This document shows, one piece after another, positions 44,984 through 55,185 of a DNA stretch of 64,000 nucleotides. The position numbers were made by a program, and so were the translations under genes. The notes beneath the pieces are model-generated. The model did no database searches. It saw only the letters and a list, made by a program, of their open reading frames with translations, and was not told the origin of the DNA. Each line of letters starts with the position of its first letter. The stretch's first letter is position 1. The stretch comes from Linum tenue (Eukaryota; Streptophyta; Magnoliopsida; Malpighiales; Linaceae), in the NCBI GenBank assembly GCA_946122785.1, contig CAMGYJ010000004.1:12856150-12920149 (forward strand), in the 5' to 3' direction.

Positions 44984-46690
44984 TCATCTGTAACTCTTTG
45001 GTTCGAAAAATGGAAGGATGGCCAAGTCTCCAATGCCATAAATCAAAGGACTGTTGTGTAAGGTTCTGTTTCGTGATGGAATTAACAGGGTAGTATTGGC
45101 TTCTGGTTGTGTGATAAGTTGATAAAGTCCCCTAGTCTCTTGGGCAAAACCAATCCTCTTCCTGGTTTGTAGGTCCTGAATGTGACAAATGTTGGAGGCA
45201 AAGGTAAGAGAGATTGGCATTGACTTAGTGAGTTTACTAACAGAGACCAGGTTAAAAGAAAAGGCTAGAACCAATAGAACATCATGAATGACCAAATCAG
45301 AAGTGAGTTTAACACTGCCAGAGTGTGTAGCAGGATTTTTAGAACCATTAGGTAAGGTGATTAGTATGTCCTGAACTGGTTTATAGGTAACAAAACTATG
45401 GATAGAACAAGTGACATGGTCAGTGGCACCTGTATCTAAAAACCAAACACTGACAAATTCCATTTGATGCTTGAGGAAGGATGCAGTTAGAGTGTATTTG
45501 CCTGCAAATTGTGGATTAACAGAGAGATGTCTGCTCAGGGAGTTCAACATAGGTGATTGTTGTTGAGAAGCAGGATTCAGTTGAGATCCTCCTGGTGCAT
45601 TGGGTGAGGTTGGAGAAGCTGGTGGGCTGTACTGACAGAGAAGTCTCTGCAAACGGCTGAGATCATCATTGGTAAGCCTGATGTTGGTATATCCATCATT
45701 CTCCTCAGCAGTACTCTTAGACTCAGGCTTTGGCAAAATCCCAGTTCCAGTAGTATCCAGTCCTTGTAACTTTCCAGCAAAACCAGGAGTTCCTCTAGTA
45801 GATCCACCCGACTCATTGTTCTTCCTTTTCAGTCTATAACAATCAGCAATCACATGATTGTCCTTCTTACAGTATCGACAGAACAATCCTCCCTGTGCAT
45901 TATCTTTCCCTTTTGCTTGGTTTGCAGCAAGTAAAGCCACAGAATCCACTTGAGACTTAGGATTTGGCTTACCAATCTGTCGTTCATGTTGTATAGCATA
46001 ATGAAAAGCAACTTCCATAGAAGGTAATGGTTGCATCATAAACAGATTGGTACGAACGACACCATAAGCATCATTCAATCCAGTGATAAATCGAGTGACA
46101 AACTCATTTTCTCTATGCTTTCTGACTGTGACCTCAGTAACACAGGGAATGGTTGGGTTTCGTGCTTGACCACCACACTCACAATTAGGTATTGGAAGGA
46201 ATTGAATAAGCTCTTCCCAGAAACCCTTCAGCTCAGAGTAAAATTGATTAACATACTTGGTACCTTGCTTTAGGGTATAAAGAGCTGTCTGTAAATCAGT
46301 GATTCGGATGTTGTCTGCTTGCCCAAAATGCTGCCTGAGGTCTTCCCAAAGCAGCCTTGGATTGTCCTGTGAAGAAACACTATCAACCAAGCTTGGATCC
46401 AGGGAACCCAGAATCATGAAATACACGGCCGTGTTGCTTTGTTCCCAAGCTGCATATCCTGCAGAAGTTGGATCTGGAGCGGAAATAGACCCATTGATAA
46501 AGCCCAGCTTGTTTTTGCTTTTGAGAGCAACACGAACCGTTCTGCTCCATAGATTGTAGTTCGCCGTCCCTGTAAGCTTGATTGGGAACACCAAAGACTC
46601 ATTTGGGTTGATATAATAGGGATTGGTAACGGTACCCACTGTGGAAAGGGGACCAGAGGTAGTAGAGGTAGAAGAAGAATCAGTAGCCAT
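44984..46690 (-). pseudogene. Copia gag-protease ORF (568 aa, open)
   Basis: One open frame encodes a gag domain (NYNLWSRTVRVALKSKNKLG, LWEDLRQHFGQ), a CCHC knuckle CRYCKKDNHVIADC and an aspartic protease with WFLDTGATDHV. It ends in the gag-pre-integrase region (QTRKRIGFAQETRGLYQL). The frame is long and intact but the element lacks the rest of pol, so it cannot move by itself. It might still give a Gag product. Confidence 0.85.
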
Positions 46691-46775
46691 TGCAACAGAA
46701 TGCTACCTAGAAACAAGAATGCGGGTATGGAACTGGTACAGAAACCCTAGAGGCCGTAACCAGGCTCTAATACCA

Positions 46776-47122
46776 TGTGAAATCTCAATAATGGATGGAG
46801 AATGGATGAAAACCCGCAAGGGTTTTGGATGCCTCAAGGGCTTGTATATATACTCCAATCAACATAGCTGTACACTCTCTAATTACTGTTCAACAGTAAC
46901 AAACGAAAAATCAAAGCTACAACTAATAAGAGAACGACAGCTGGCTATCTACAGTATAAATGGAATCGGTAGTTGCTTAATGCAACGACATCACCTTGAC
47001 TCAGCTCCTCGACTGCTTCTGAGGAAAACGACTCCGTTTCACAAGCTCAAAGCAACCACCTCTGTTCGACTTCATCTTCTTCATTCTTCAATCTCCAATC
47101 TCCAGTTCCACTCATCGTGATA
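46776..47122 (-). repeat. 5' LTR of the Copia element
   Basis: It matches 43914-44216 closely (few substitutions), extends further to TGAGATTTCACA next to the primer-binding site, and starts TATCACGATGAG on the minus strand, so the usual TG is altered. Confidence 0.8.
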
Positions 47123-47444
47123 GTTTTCGACTTGCGGATGACGGAGGAGTTGGAGGTGACGATAACAGAAATCGGTGAGGAGTCGAAGAAACCGACGGTG
47201 AACACCACACGGTTTCCTCAGCCAAAACATGCCTCCCCTGCGACGCATACCTAGGATACCTAAGACAATATAATAATATGAAACTTTCCTTTTCAATATA
47301 TTTTAAATTTCGATTGTCAATATTTTGCTTTAGTATTGGTGGTATAGTCTAGAATTAAGCCTAATCGGTAGCATTACTAGTGGTGAAACCACTAGTTTTG
47401 TTATACTTCTTTGAGCTTGTTCTACATGATTAAGATCCATATAA
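47123..47444. other. No gene seen
   Basis: Short spacer between the Copia 5' LTR and the Mutator-like element. No supportable feature. Confidence 0.35.
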
Positions 47445-48030
47445 GGTTAGGAAGGTTTTTTTCCCCCTAAATACAGTAAAAGTTTTAAAAAAATTCTACA
47501 ATACACAACTTTTATAAAAATTTCCCAACATACCAAAGTTTGGCGCAGTTCGAGTCTAATAAACTCGAACTACATCCTAGATCGAGTGCCAAATAATTGA
47601 TCCACGTGCATCGAGGGGAACGACCGCAATTGGCTGAAACACGACGCGAATCGAGTGTAACAAACTCGATCAACATAGATCGAGGATGTACCACTCATCT
47701 AGTTGATGGGGATCGATGACCACTCGCGTCACCATCGATCGAGTGAGTGAAACTCGATGCAAGCCGTTCGATTTCTTCGGCCGCGAACCTAGAATGACGT
47801 GGATCGAGTGCATTAAACTCGATGCAGGGGGATCGACTTCTTGGTACTTGATCCAGTTGACGCGGATCGATGATATGGTACCCGATCTACCGTAGATCGA
47901 GTGTCAAGAACTCGATCTAGCCCGTTCGATTTGCCATCCCGCGAACTTCTGTTTGACATGGATCGATGACACATAACTCAATCCACTAGTTCGAGTTTTC
48001 TAAACTCGATCCACTACCACCCACAGAACC

Positions 48031-48038
48031 TATAAATA
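48031..48038 (+). promoter_or_regulatory. TATA box of the PMD gene
   Basis: TATAAATA lies 172 bp before ATG 48203, in a C-rich leader context (ACCACCCACAGAACC). It sits inside the element, so the gene was carried with its own promoter. Confidence 0.55.
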
Positions 48039-48202
48039 CCCACCCACCATTCCACCAAAACTCACACCACCCCACTCTTCTTCCTCTCTTCATTCCACCA
48101 CTCTTAATGAAAAAAATATGCTTTGTGGTTGCGGTTAAGTCCGATCTTCTGCATCATATTTTCTTTCTTTAGTTTGGTACCTCATCACTCAAAATTGTCG
48201 AG

Positions 48203-49104
48203 ATGGACCCGAGTATTTACGATTCTAGATTATACATTCAAGGCGGATCGCGAGAAACCGATTTGTTGGATGAGTAACCTTACCATCGGTCTGAAAGTGT
48301 TCGGGCGGCAGACCTAGTAAGCATATCTTCATGTACCTTTTTTTTTTTTATTTCAATGTGATATTTAATTTTTTTATAATAATTAATTATTAAGGGTTTC
48401 TTTTTCTACCGCAAAAGATTGACATAATCACCCATCGGTCGCTATCTCGCCTGCCTCGATGGGATGTTCGGATCAAGCCCTTCATTGTAAGAGCTGGATT
48501 GTCGAGGGTGTTAAACTTTGTGGGGATGGAGATGGACAAAAACCTCCTTACGACAATAGTGGAAAGGTGGAGGAAAGAAAGACACACATTCCACCTTATG
48601 GAGGGAGAGATGACGATTATATTAAAGGACGTGGCCATACTGACAGAGCTTCCAATCAATGGTGATGTCATAATACATAGTTCACATAAACCATTGAATG
48701 GTTGAGTCCAATTCATAAGCGAGCATTTAGGCATCAACATCCCCGAGAAAGCAGCCCAAGGTCGTTGTGTACCACCGCTACACAAGTCTATGATATCGAT
48801 CCCTTGGCTAGTGAGGACCTTTCGTACGTTGCCGGAGGATGCCACAGATGCTAAGATAGAAAGGTATGCTCGCATCTACCTGATTTGTTTGGTTGGAGGA
48901 TTTTTTTTTCCAGAACAAATCTGGTGGAAATATGCATTGTATGTGGCTCCGAGTTCTTGTGGGAGATTGAGACGAGATTGGGAGAAAAGGTTGGGGATCG
49001 GCTTGTTTGGCGATGATATACTCGGGCGGAATAGGACTGGGAAAAATATTTGGAATGTGGTTGGAGTCCCAACCACTCGAATTATAAGGAGGACGAGTTC
49101 ATAA
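48203..49104 (+). pseudogene. Plant mobile domain (PMD) gene, two premature stops
   Basis: Exon 1 is 48203-48316 (MDPSIYDSRLYIQGGSRETD), the intron is 48317-48417 (GT...AG), and exon 2 is 48418-49104 in the same phase. Exon 2 shows the PMD signature VERWRKERHTFHLMEGEMTI then LKDVAILTELPINGD, and later WLVRTFRTLPEDATD and the membrane-like YLICLVGGFFFPEQ. A TAA at 48275-48277 and a TGA at 48703-48705 interrupt it. PMD proteins (MAIN/MAIL1 group) act in plant silencing and genome stability, and many PMD genes are carried by transposons. No phosphatase domain follows. Confidence 0.78.
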
Positions 49105-49549
49105 TCCTCGATCTAGTGCCACACAATAATTCATATGGATCGAGGTAGGTGAACACGATGCACGTGGATTGAGTCTTGCAACATCGATCAAGATAGATCG
49201 AGTTTTTTTTTTGTCATTGATTCGTCCTTGATCGAGTATGAAAGCCACGATATACCTTGGTAGAGTTTAGTAACCTTGATGCAAGGCAGATCGAGTTGTA
49301 AAACATCGATCTACATAGATCGAGTTTCTTGCCAACGATCAATACTTGATCGAGTCTTTAAAAGTCGATCCAGTAAGTGGATCAAGTTTAGTGAACTCAC
49401 TGCTCCAAACTTTGCTATTTTGGGAAATATTTTTAAAAGTTATATATTGTAGGAATTCTTTTTAATTTATTTAGTATTTTGGGGAAAACAACACCGGTAA
49501 GGAATTTGTGAGTCTGCATCAGGAAATAAGATTCAAACTTATTATTTTG

Positions 49550-49760
49550 TGTCAAGAACCGCGGTTGGTCCCAATAACTATAGTTGTTGGGATATGTTCA
49601 ATAATAAATCTTATACCACATAATAACACACCCCTGAAGTGAAAACCATTTGTATGATTTTGAAGTTTGCACAGAAATCAGACACTATGCATGTGCTTAA
49701 CAATGAAAATAATCGAGATTCAAACAGAAAATCTATGAGTAGTAGAAAACTTTGATACCA
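49550..49760 (-). mobile_element. TRIM fragment (one LTR + inner part)
   Basis: An LTR-like stretch 49550-49628 (TGTCAAGAACCGCGGTTGGTCCCAATAAC on the plus strand, in part) matches the TRIM LTRs at 51373 and 51588. The inner part follows, up to a primer-binding-like TGATACCA (49753-49760). The second LTR is missing. Confidence 0.6.
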
Positions 49761-49855
49761 CTTTGTTAAACCACCAAAAGGAAACTGACTATAATTTTTT
49801 TTTATAGAAAACAGAAGAATGACATAAATGCAGTTTACTAGAGAGCAGAGCCTCA

Positions 49856-50329
49856 TCACGGCCATGGACAGAACCAGTACTTCTCGTACCTAAGACACGA
49901 TCCATCCGAGGCAACGACTTGAGCTCCGACTCTATACCTCCCACACTTCTTCTCCACGACATCAGCATAAGCACCCCGCAGCTTGTCCTTGCACGTCTTC
50001 TTGTCGCCGGAGGCGCAGTAGATGTAGCCGTAGATCAGGTCCCCATTTGATTTGTCGCAGTAAACATCGCCGCCGTCGTAGTTGAAATCATCGGAAGGCA
50101 CGCTCAACAAGCCGTGAAGAACCGCATCTATCGCGTCTCTGGTTATTTGGTCGGTTCCTCCGTCTTCTTCGTTGCATATGTATCTGTAGGTGGAGGTGCC
50201 TTGCCCTCTCAGCGGAAGTAAGCACATGTGTTCGTGGGAGCGGCAAGGCAGGGGAGGAGAGCAGGCCAGGAAGAAGAAGAGCAGAATCGTTGCCCGAAAC
50301 GACACGAACGACGTCGTCTTTGCCTTCAT
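49856..50329 (-). CDS. DUF26-like secreted protein 3 (157 aa)
   Basis: Single-exon intact ORF with a signal peptide (FRATILLFFFLACSPPLPC). The mature part has HEHMCLLPL, a Cys-spaced middle (DVYCDKSNGD), YGYIYCASGDKKTCKDKL, and the end DGSCLRYEKYWFC. It is closest to broken gene 1 (same IYGYIYC and CLRYEK motifs). As in genes 1 and 2, the C-x8-C-x2-C of standard DUF26 is altered. A TATA-like run lies about 60 bp upstream and block U about 230-300 bp upstream. Probably an apoplastic Cys-rich protein with a defence role; the exact function is unknown. Confidence 0.78.
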   Translation of the reverse strand: MKAKTTSFVSFRATILLFFFLACSPPLPCRSHEHMCLLPLRGQGTSTYRYICNEEDGGTDQITRDAIDAVLHGLLSVPSDDFNYDGGDVYCDKSNGDLIYGYIYCASGDKKTCKDKLRGAYADVVEKKCGRYRVGAQVVASDGSCLRYEKYWFCPWP

Positions 50330-50388
50330 GATGATGAGTACTGGCTGATTGGCGACGTCTTAATTTCTTATGTGTTCTTTGTGGTGTG

Positions 50389-50401
50389 TTATATATATAT
50401 A
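50389..50401 (-). promoter_or_regulatory. TATA box of DUF26 gene 3
   Basis: CTATATATATATAA on the minus strand, about 60 bp before the start codon, followed by ACACACCACAAAG leader sequence. Confidence 0.5.
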
Positions 50402-50560
50402 GATGTATGGATGATATCGAAGTTGGTATTCATGCATAGTGATCAAGTTGATAATTAAGTTTGACCGTGAAAGTGAGAGGCAAGGGCTCGTTTGTGAAGT
50501 GGCGGTCATCAACAATATCGACGATGTATATATGAGAACGTGAACGAACGTGAATGATTG

Positions 50561-50633
50561 GTCTCTCCTTGTTTGGACGTGGAATATCTATACCGAGAAA
50601 ATGAGTCCACCACACAAGTAGACAAAAAAATAG
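50561..50633. promoter_or_regulatory. Conserved upstream block U, copy 3
   Basis: It contains TTTGGACGTGGAATATCTAT, GAGAAAATGAGTCCACCACA and AGTAGACAAAAA, nearly identical to copy 2, 232-304 bp upstream of gene 3. Confidence 0.65.
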
Positions 50634-50898
50634 TACGTTAATCGATTCTCAATGATGATCGTTATGGATATGTATCAACAGATAGGGCTCGTATATGATA
50701 TTGATCTTAACGATACGTCAATGCGCGCATTCCAATCTAAAACTAAACTCTGATAAACAATCCCGATATATACAATGCAAGATTTGGTGGAGTGTACGTT
50801 GTGATCTTAATTAAACTTTGAATCCAGAGAGACAATCCCTTCTAATCACCCACTGTTAAGACACCCATAAAAATATATATATATATATATAGAATCTA

Positions 50899-51157
50899 GG
50901 TGATGACTGGTGTACGTCAGGAGTATACTATACGTCTGGTGATCTAGCCGTTAGATGTACTTAGATGAGCTCCGGCCGATCTCAACAGTCAATTTTATTT
51001 TTCATTAAATCAAACTTCGGGTTGGGGTTTAGAAAATCGGTGTCTGGGGTTTATCCGTTAGAGGTTAGGGTATAGTATCATATCCCAAACTCGATTTAAT
51101 TCATGGTCTAGATAGAGATATCTCACTAGTAGTACCTGACGTACACCAGTCTGACCC
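50899..51157. mobile_element. Mutator-type MITE related to type A (259 bp)
   Basis: The ends GGTGATGACTGGTGTACGTC and, inverted, GGGTCAGACTGGTGTACGTC, with TSD ATAGAATCTA (50889-50898 and 51158-51167). The left copy lies at the end of a (TA)n tract. The core GGTTAGGGTATAGTATCAT and TGGTCTAGATAG match the type A MITEs at 29-35 kb, so this copy gives the family its TSD length. Confidence 0.82.
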
Positions 51158-51260
51158 ATAGAATCTAATAGTCAAATTTTACATTTTAATCGACGATATA
51201 TACATTTTAATCGCATCGGATATTGTTTTCTTTCCATGCACATTTAACCTTCAGAGAAAT

Positions 51261-51412
51261 CTTAGCAGTGTGGGCGCTCAATATAGCGGAGAAGACTGTC
51301 ATGAACCAGTTGGTCCCAATAACTCGAGTTGTTGGTCTTAGCAGTGTGGGCGCTCAATATAGCGGAGAAGACTGTCATGAACTAGTTGGTCCCAATAACT
51401 CGAGTTGTTGGG
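51261..51412. repeat. 76-bp tandem duplication at the TRIM left edge
   Basis: CTTAGCAGTGTGGGCGCTCA... occurs at 51261 and again at 51337. Each copy includes flanking DNA plus the first 39 or so bp of the TRIM LTR, so the duplication happened after the TRIM inserted. Confidence 0.8.
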
Positions 51413-51665
51413 AGAGGTTCAATCGTGGATCATATACCACAACACTAACACGCCCCCTCAAACGAAAGCCACTCACAAGGGCTTGAAGTTTGCACAGGTC
51501 TGAAGATAAGAATACCATGTGCTTAACAAATGGGGATCACCGGGAATCGAACACAAGACCTCTCGGTCACAGAAGGCTCTTATACCATGTCATGAACCAG
51601 TTGGTCCCAATAACTCGAGTTGTTGGGAGAGGTTCAATCGTGGATCATATACCACAACACTAACA
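51373..51665 (-). mobile_element. Complete TRIM retrotransposon, 293 bp
   Basis: Two 78-bp LTRs (51373-51450 and 51588-51665), TGTTAGTG...TGACA on the minus strand, flank 137 bp. The 5' LTR is followed at once by the primer-binding site TGGTATAAGAGCC, and the 3' LTR is preceded by the purine tract TGAGGGGGCG. A perfect 5-bp TSD AAGAC is present (51368-51372 and 51666-51670). The inner part has a tRNA-like GTTCGATTCCCGG. No coding capacity, as expected for TRIMs. Confidence 0.88.
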
Positions 51666-51670
51666 AAGAC

Positions 51671-52348
51671 AACGAGCAACAATGATACCGATATTGGAAA
51701 TAACATTTGTTTGTTTTTATGAGCACACTTTTTTTTTAAGCATACCAAAAAACTCATAAATTTGACCACAAGTACAATAAAGTATACCAAAAAATGACTA
51801 CAAATATCATAAAGTATACCAACAAAATCATAGCAAAAATATGATAAACAACACCACAAAACTCATAAATAGACCATAAAATGTAGAAAGCATAACAATG
51901 TGAAATCACACCATAACTCTCATTAAGCAAAGCTATAAAGACGAGAAGTTACACTAACGTAACAAAGCATACCAGAAAAATGTGAAACCACACCAAAAAC
52001 TAAAAACAATACACCAAACATCACAATTAATCCCATAAACTGGACAAATGATGAGAGCAAGAAATCTCGATAAACATGAATGAGAAAGTGCATGAAAAAT
52101 TCGAATAATGGTTCCAGTTCGGGAAACTCTTCATGATGCCTACTTTAAATGGCTGTTTTATTGCACGAGAGGTTAAAATTGGGGGCGCGAGGTTTTCTGT
52201 TGACTAGAACTAGAGAGAATGGGACAGATCAGGCAAAGAGATGCACTAGAATTGAAGATTTCAATGGCAACCATTTAACAGATACAGACGGGGTTATCGG
52301 GATTCGAACAGAAAATCTCACGATTACAGAAGATTCTGATGTATATCA
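51671..52348. other. No gene seen; inner part of a second TRIM at the end
   Basis: AT-rich DNA with repeated ATACCAAAAAACTCATAAAT words at 51740-52010. From about 52290, GGGATTCGAACAGAAAATCTC resembles the inner part of the TRIM. Confidence 0.4.
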
Positions 52349-52425
52349 TGTCAAGAACCAGTTGGTCCCAATAATTAGAGCTGTTGGGAGAGGTTTAATC
52401 GTGAATCATATACCGTTTACTAACA
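52349..52425 (-). mobile_element. TRIM LTR fragment
   Basis: It matches the TRIM LTR (CAGTTGGTCCCAATAA, GTTGGGAGAGGTT, ATCATATACC, ends TAACA on the plus strand) with several changes. The other LTR is not seen. Confidence 0.65.
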
Positions 52426-52430
52426 ACTGA

Positions 52431-52939
52431 GACGAGAGGGAGACCGATCAATGTAGTTATCACGAAGAAGGAGAGGAATCGATTAGACCACCTAATCATT
52501 TGGAGTCACCTACACAGATGGTGTAGCGGCGGCACCGATCAAGAATTGGGTTAACACCCATTTTTGACACCTTACACTCTCATTTCAGGGCTGCATCTCT
52601 CAAATAGAGTACAAAATCTGAATCTGCATAATTACCTATAAAATTCATCAATCATATCATATCGTAGCAATATGATAACATATCATACTATATTTATCAC
52701 CTTAATAGAATATCGTATAATCGTTTTATCGTATCGCACCATCATAGTACATGCGGATACTCAATACTAGCTAGTACTACACAACCAAACGTTATACACC
52801 GCGAAACTCAATTCCCACTCAAACGCGAAATTAAGAGAAAAAACTACCTGCATTGTTTCTTAAGCTCGAATATCGCCACATTGTGGACATTTATTGAAGT
52901 TCAAGGTTTTCATTTATTTTTAATTCTTTACCGTTTCTT
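52431..52939. other. No gene seen; 3' flank of DUF26 gene 4
   Basis: AT-rich spacer. Repeated ATCATATCATATCGTA-type words at 52650-52740. No supportable ORF. Confidence 0.4.
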
Positions 52940-53401
52940 TCACCGACGAAAGTCGTAAATCTCAAACCTAACCGAACAGCGTGGCACACCATCATAATAC
53001 ACGTGGCCGCCAGCCATGCCGTAACAGCGGTCTCTGAGGATCCCGAGGGCCTGGTCAAGGCAAGAAGTGCAGTTCCACCTCGGGACATTGTACTCGTTCA
53101 CGTCGCCGAACACCGACAGCTGCGTGTCGCCGTCGTGGCAGCTGCTAGTGTAGGTGTGCTCCCTCTGACACGATTCCGCCGTCGACCTGGCGGTGGTGGC
53201 GAGGGAGGACAGGAAGTTGTGGGCGCAGTCGTACGTCTCCTCGTGATGGAACGGCGTCGTGCTGCACTGAGACCAGAACTCGTTCGTCAGCTCCGTTGTT
53301 GAATGGCTATTATTATTGTTCGCGCATCCGGCGATATCGGCCGACAGAGAAACGGTGGCGATTGCCGTTGTGATGAGAAACAGTGCCGTTGCCGCAGCCA
53401 T
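52940..53401 (-). CDS. DUF26 (ginkbilobin-type) secreted protein 4 (153 aa)
   Basis: Single-exon intact ORF with a signal peptide (ATALFLITTAIATVSLSA). The mature part begins ADIAGCANNN and contains SQCSTTPFHHEETYDCAHNF. The domain end WNCTSCLDQALGILRDRC then GHVYYDGVPRCSVRFEIYDF fits the standard DUF26/Gnk2 form (C-x2-C, then C, then C-x-VR-E-Y-F). It is thus the most typical of the four local genes. Known relatives such as ginkbilobin-2 are secreted, mannose-binding and antifungal; an apoplastic defence role here is inference. TATA box about 75 bp upstream. Confidence 0.85.
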   Translation of the reverse strand: MAAATALFLITTAIATVSLSADIAGCANNNNSHSTTELTNEFWSQCSTTPFHHEETYDCAHNFLSSLATTARSTAESCQREHTYTSSCHDGDTQLSVFGDVNEYNVPRWNCTSCLDQALGILRDRCYGMAGGHVYYDGVPRCSVRFEIYDFRR

Positions 53402-53471
53402 GATTGTGTCAGTGTGTTGATGAGTTTGATCAACTGTTTGATATCGATCGAGTTGGTTAAGCCAATGCTCT

Positions 53472-53479
53472 TATTTATA
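53472..53479 (-). promoter_or_regulatory. TATA box of DUF26 gene 4
   Basis: TATAAATA on the minus strand in AGTATAAATAAGAG, about 75 bp before the start codon. Confidence 0.6.
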
Positions 53480-53535
53480 CTATAGCTCTTTCTAAAGGTT
53501 TCTGTTGTGAGACTTCTTACTTTGGTTTCTCCCTT

Positions 53536-54076
53536 AGGTGGACAAATCTCCCAAACCACAAAAAGGTTTTTATAAAAAAAATTCTCGCAATACTATATCT
53601 AAAAAAATATTCTAAAATACTAGAGTTTAGCACAGTACATATGATGGAGTGTTCAGCGATATGGGGATGTGGTTCGTTAAGAGCAAGGGGGAAACCATAG
53701 TGGATCACCGTTAACCAAAAGCGAAACAGCCTTGAACCAAGGTGAATCGCTGCTAGACAAGACAACAACGAACCATATTCATATATCGAAAATAAATATA
53801 GCGATCTGATGTGCTTTTTCTGGTTGTGTCGTAATCAATGTTGATTCGAGGTTGGCTTGGTTGAGTGTGCGGCGATCCATGTTGAATCGAGACTGGTTCG
53901 CTTGGGCCGGTCGTGATTCGAGAGTAAATCGCTCCTCTTTCCAGCGAACCACCACACAGATCGCTGGACACTGAAAGCATATCACGTCAAACTTTAGTAA
54001 TTTACCAAAAAAATTGTTGAGTGTAGTGCTGTGAGAATTTTTTATAAAACCTTGTAGTTTGGAAAATTTTCCACCT
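53536..54076. mobile_element. Mutator-like MITE, about 540 bp
   Basis: The left AGGTGGACAAATCTCCCAAAC...GGTTTTTATAAAAAAAATTC and the inverted right AGGTGGAAAATTTTCCAAAC...GGTTTTATAAAAAATTC form long TIRs. An AGTTTAGCACAG / AGTTTGACGTGA block inside resembles the inner TIR of the PMD-carrying element at 47454. The interior has GGTGAATCGC/GCGATTCAC-like words. No clear TSD. Confidence 0.6.
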
Positions 54077-54097
54077 TGTGTCGATGGTATACGGCTA

Positions 54098-54832
54098 TAG
54101 GTGCGGAGCTACTTAGAGACTAGGGTAGGCCTCGGCCCCTAGGACCGTAAGGATATTTAGATAACATTTGGATAAGTAGTGCTTGATCTATACATTGTAT
54201 CATGCAACAATCATGTAGTCTACTGGTAGCTAAGCTAAATCACTAACCTAAAGTAAACAAGTTTGATCCACAACAACCTCATTTTTGCTTTAACTACTTT
54301 TTGGACTTTATTATCTTAATTCTCCTCCACAAGGTCGTGGACCAAAGAAAACGGAAACCCACTCCTTTCCATTCTTTTTGCTACTTTTTAATCCAACTAC
54401 AAATGAAAAAATCAACCTCTATTTAGTTCACATGGAATTTTTAGCTCTTTATAGAAACTATATGATCTATTTTTTTTTATCTATGTCGGAATCAACAAAA
54501 AGATGATTGTGAAAATAATTTTATTTTGTTGATAGGTTGATTTGTCTTCTTCTAACTCTTCCAAATTTCCAAAGCTACATGTGATCGTGCATGTTTTCAG
54601 GTATAAAGATAGTAAATAATAGATTGCGAAACAAAATAAATGATGATTTTTTTGTTAACAATTTAGTTATTTATTTTGAAAGAAAGATAGCTAAATTTTT
54701 TAATTTAAATGCTATTTTGAAAGATTTCAATGATCTCAAAGAACGTTGTATACTTTAAAAATAATTATTTTATTTATATTTACATTTATCTATTTTCGGC
54801 CCACTCGATCTCGAAATCCTAGATCCGCCCTG
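54098..54832 (+). mobile_element. Non-autonomous hAT element, 735 bp
   Basis: The left end TAGGTGCGGAGCTACTTAG and inverted right end CAGGGCGGATCTAGG are imperfect TIRs. Flanks TACGGCTA (54090-54097) and TACGGCCA (54833-54840) are an 8-bp TSD with one change. It keeps the last exon part of a transposase related to the relic at 41415. Confidence 0.7.
54618..54758 (+). pseudogene. hAT transposase C-terminus, 46 codons
   Basis: The frame reads NRLRNKINDDFFVNNLVIYF...LKDFNDLKERCIL and a stop. It aligns with LRNKMSDDFLADGLIIYI...LSDFIDLKERRV of the relic at 42230-42371, the end of the hAT dimerisation domain. It is too short to have its own start. Confidence 0.8.
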
Positions 54833-55033
54833 TACGGCCAATATGCTTTTCCACTGCGACCATGGCTCACAAATGAACATTTCTATGGTGATATTGTATA
54901 TAAATATGGACTATATATGGTGGTCCGTTTCTTCTTTTCTCCCTATTTCTGTCAGGTGACTGTTTGTTGGGACTTGAGACAGAGAGACTAATTACCCTAA
55001 CACCGGAAAAGTGGTCATGTGAAAAGAAAGGCA

Positions 55034-55149
55034 GCGGCCGGCCGTCCGTCCGGGCAACGACAATGACAGACGAAAGGGGTGTTGAACGGTGGCGTACGCA
55101 TGCAAGAAAAGAAGTACAGCAACCTGCATTCATCCAAACCGCAAATGAC
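55034..55149. repeat. Duplicated block P, copy 2
   Basis: It matches 38959-39076 (GCGGCCGGCCG, GTACGCATGC, AACCTGCATTCATCCAAACC). It lies just before block U copy 4, in the same order and orientation as copy 1. Confidence 0.7.
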
Positions 55150-55185
55150 TATGTAAAGGTTTACAATGTGCATTGATGTACCGTT

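Larger units (their letters stand above)
43914..47122 (-). mobile_element. Deleted Ty1/Copia element, minus strand
   Basis: LTRs at 43914-44216 (truncated 3' LTR) and 46776-47122 (5' LTR) share most of their length, including AGTATAAATGGAATCGGTAG. The primer-binding site TGGTATTAGAGCC lies at 46775-46763 on the minus strand, and a purine tract GAGGGAGGC precedes the 3' LTR. gag, protease and part of integrase remain. Reverse transcriptase and RNase H are gone. Confidence 0.85.
47454..49495 (+). mobile_element. Mutator-like element carrying a plant mobile domain gene
   Basis: Terminal inverted repeats of about 100 bp match across both ends; for example TACCAAAGTTTGGCGCAG on the left pairs with TAGCAAAGTTTGGAGCAG on the right minus strand. 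The 9-bp flanks GGTTAGGAA (47445-47453) and GGTAAGGAA (49496-49504) differ at one base. Both subterminal regions (47540-48010 and 49100-49400) are full of GATCGAGT...ACTCGATC words. The only gene inside is the PMD pseudogene; no MuDR transposase is seen. Confidence 0.78.
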
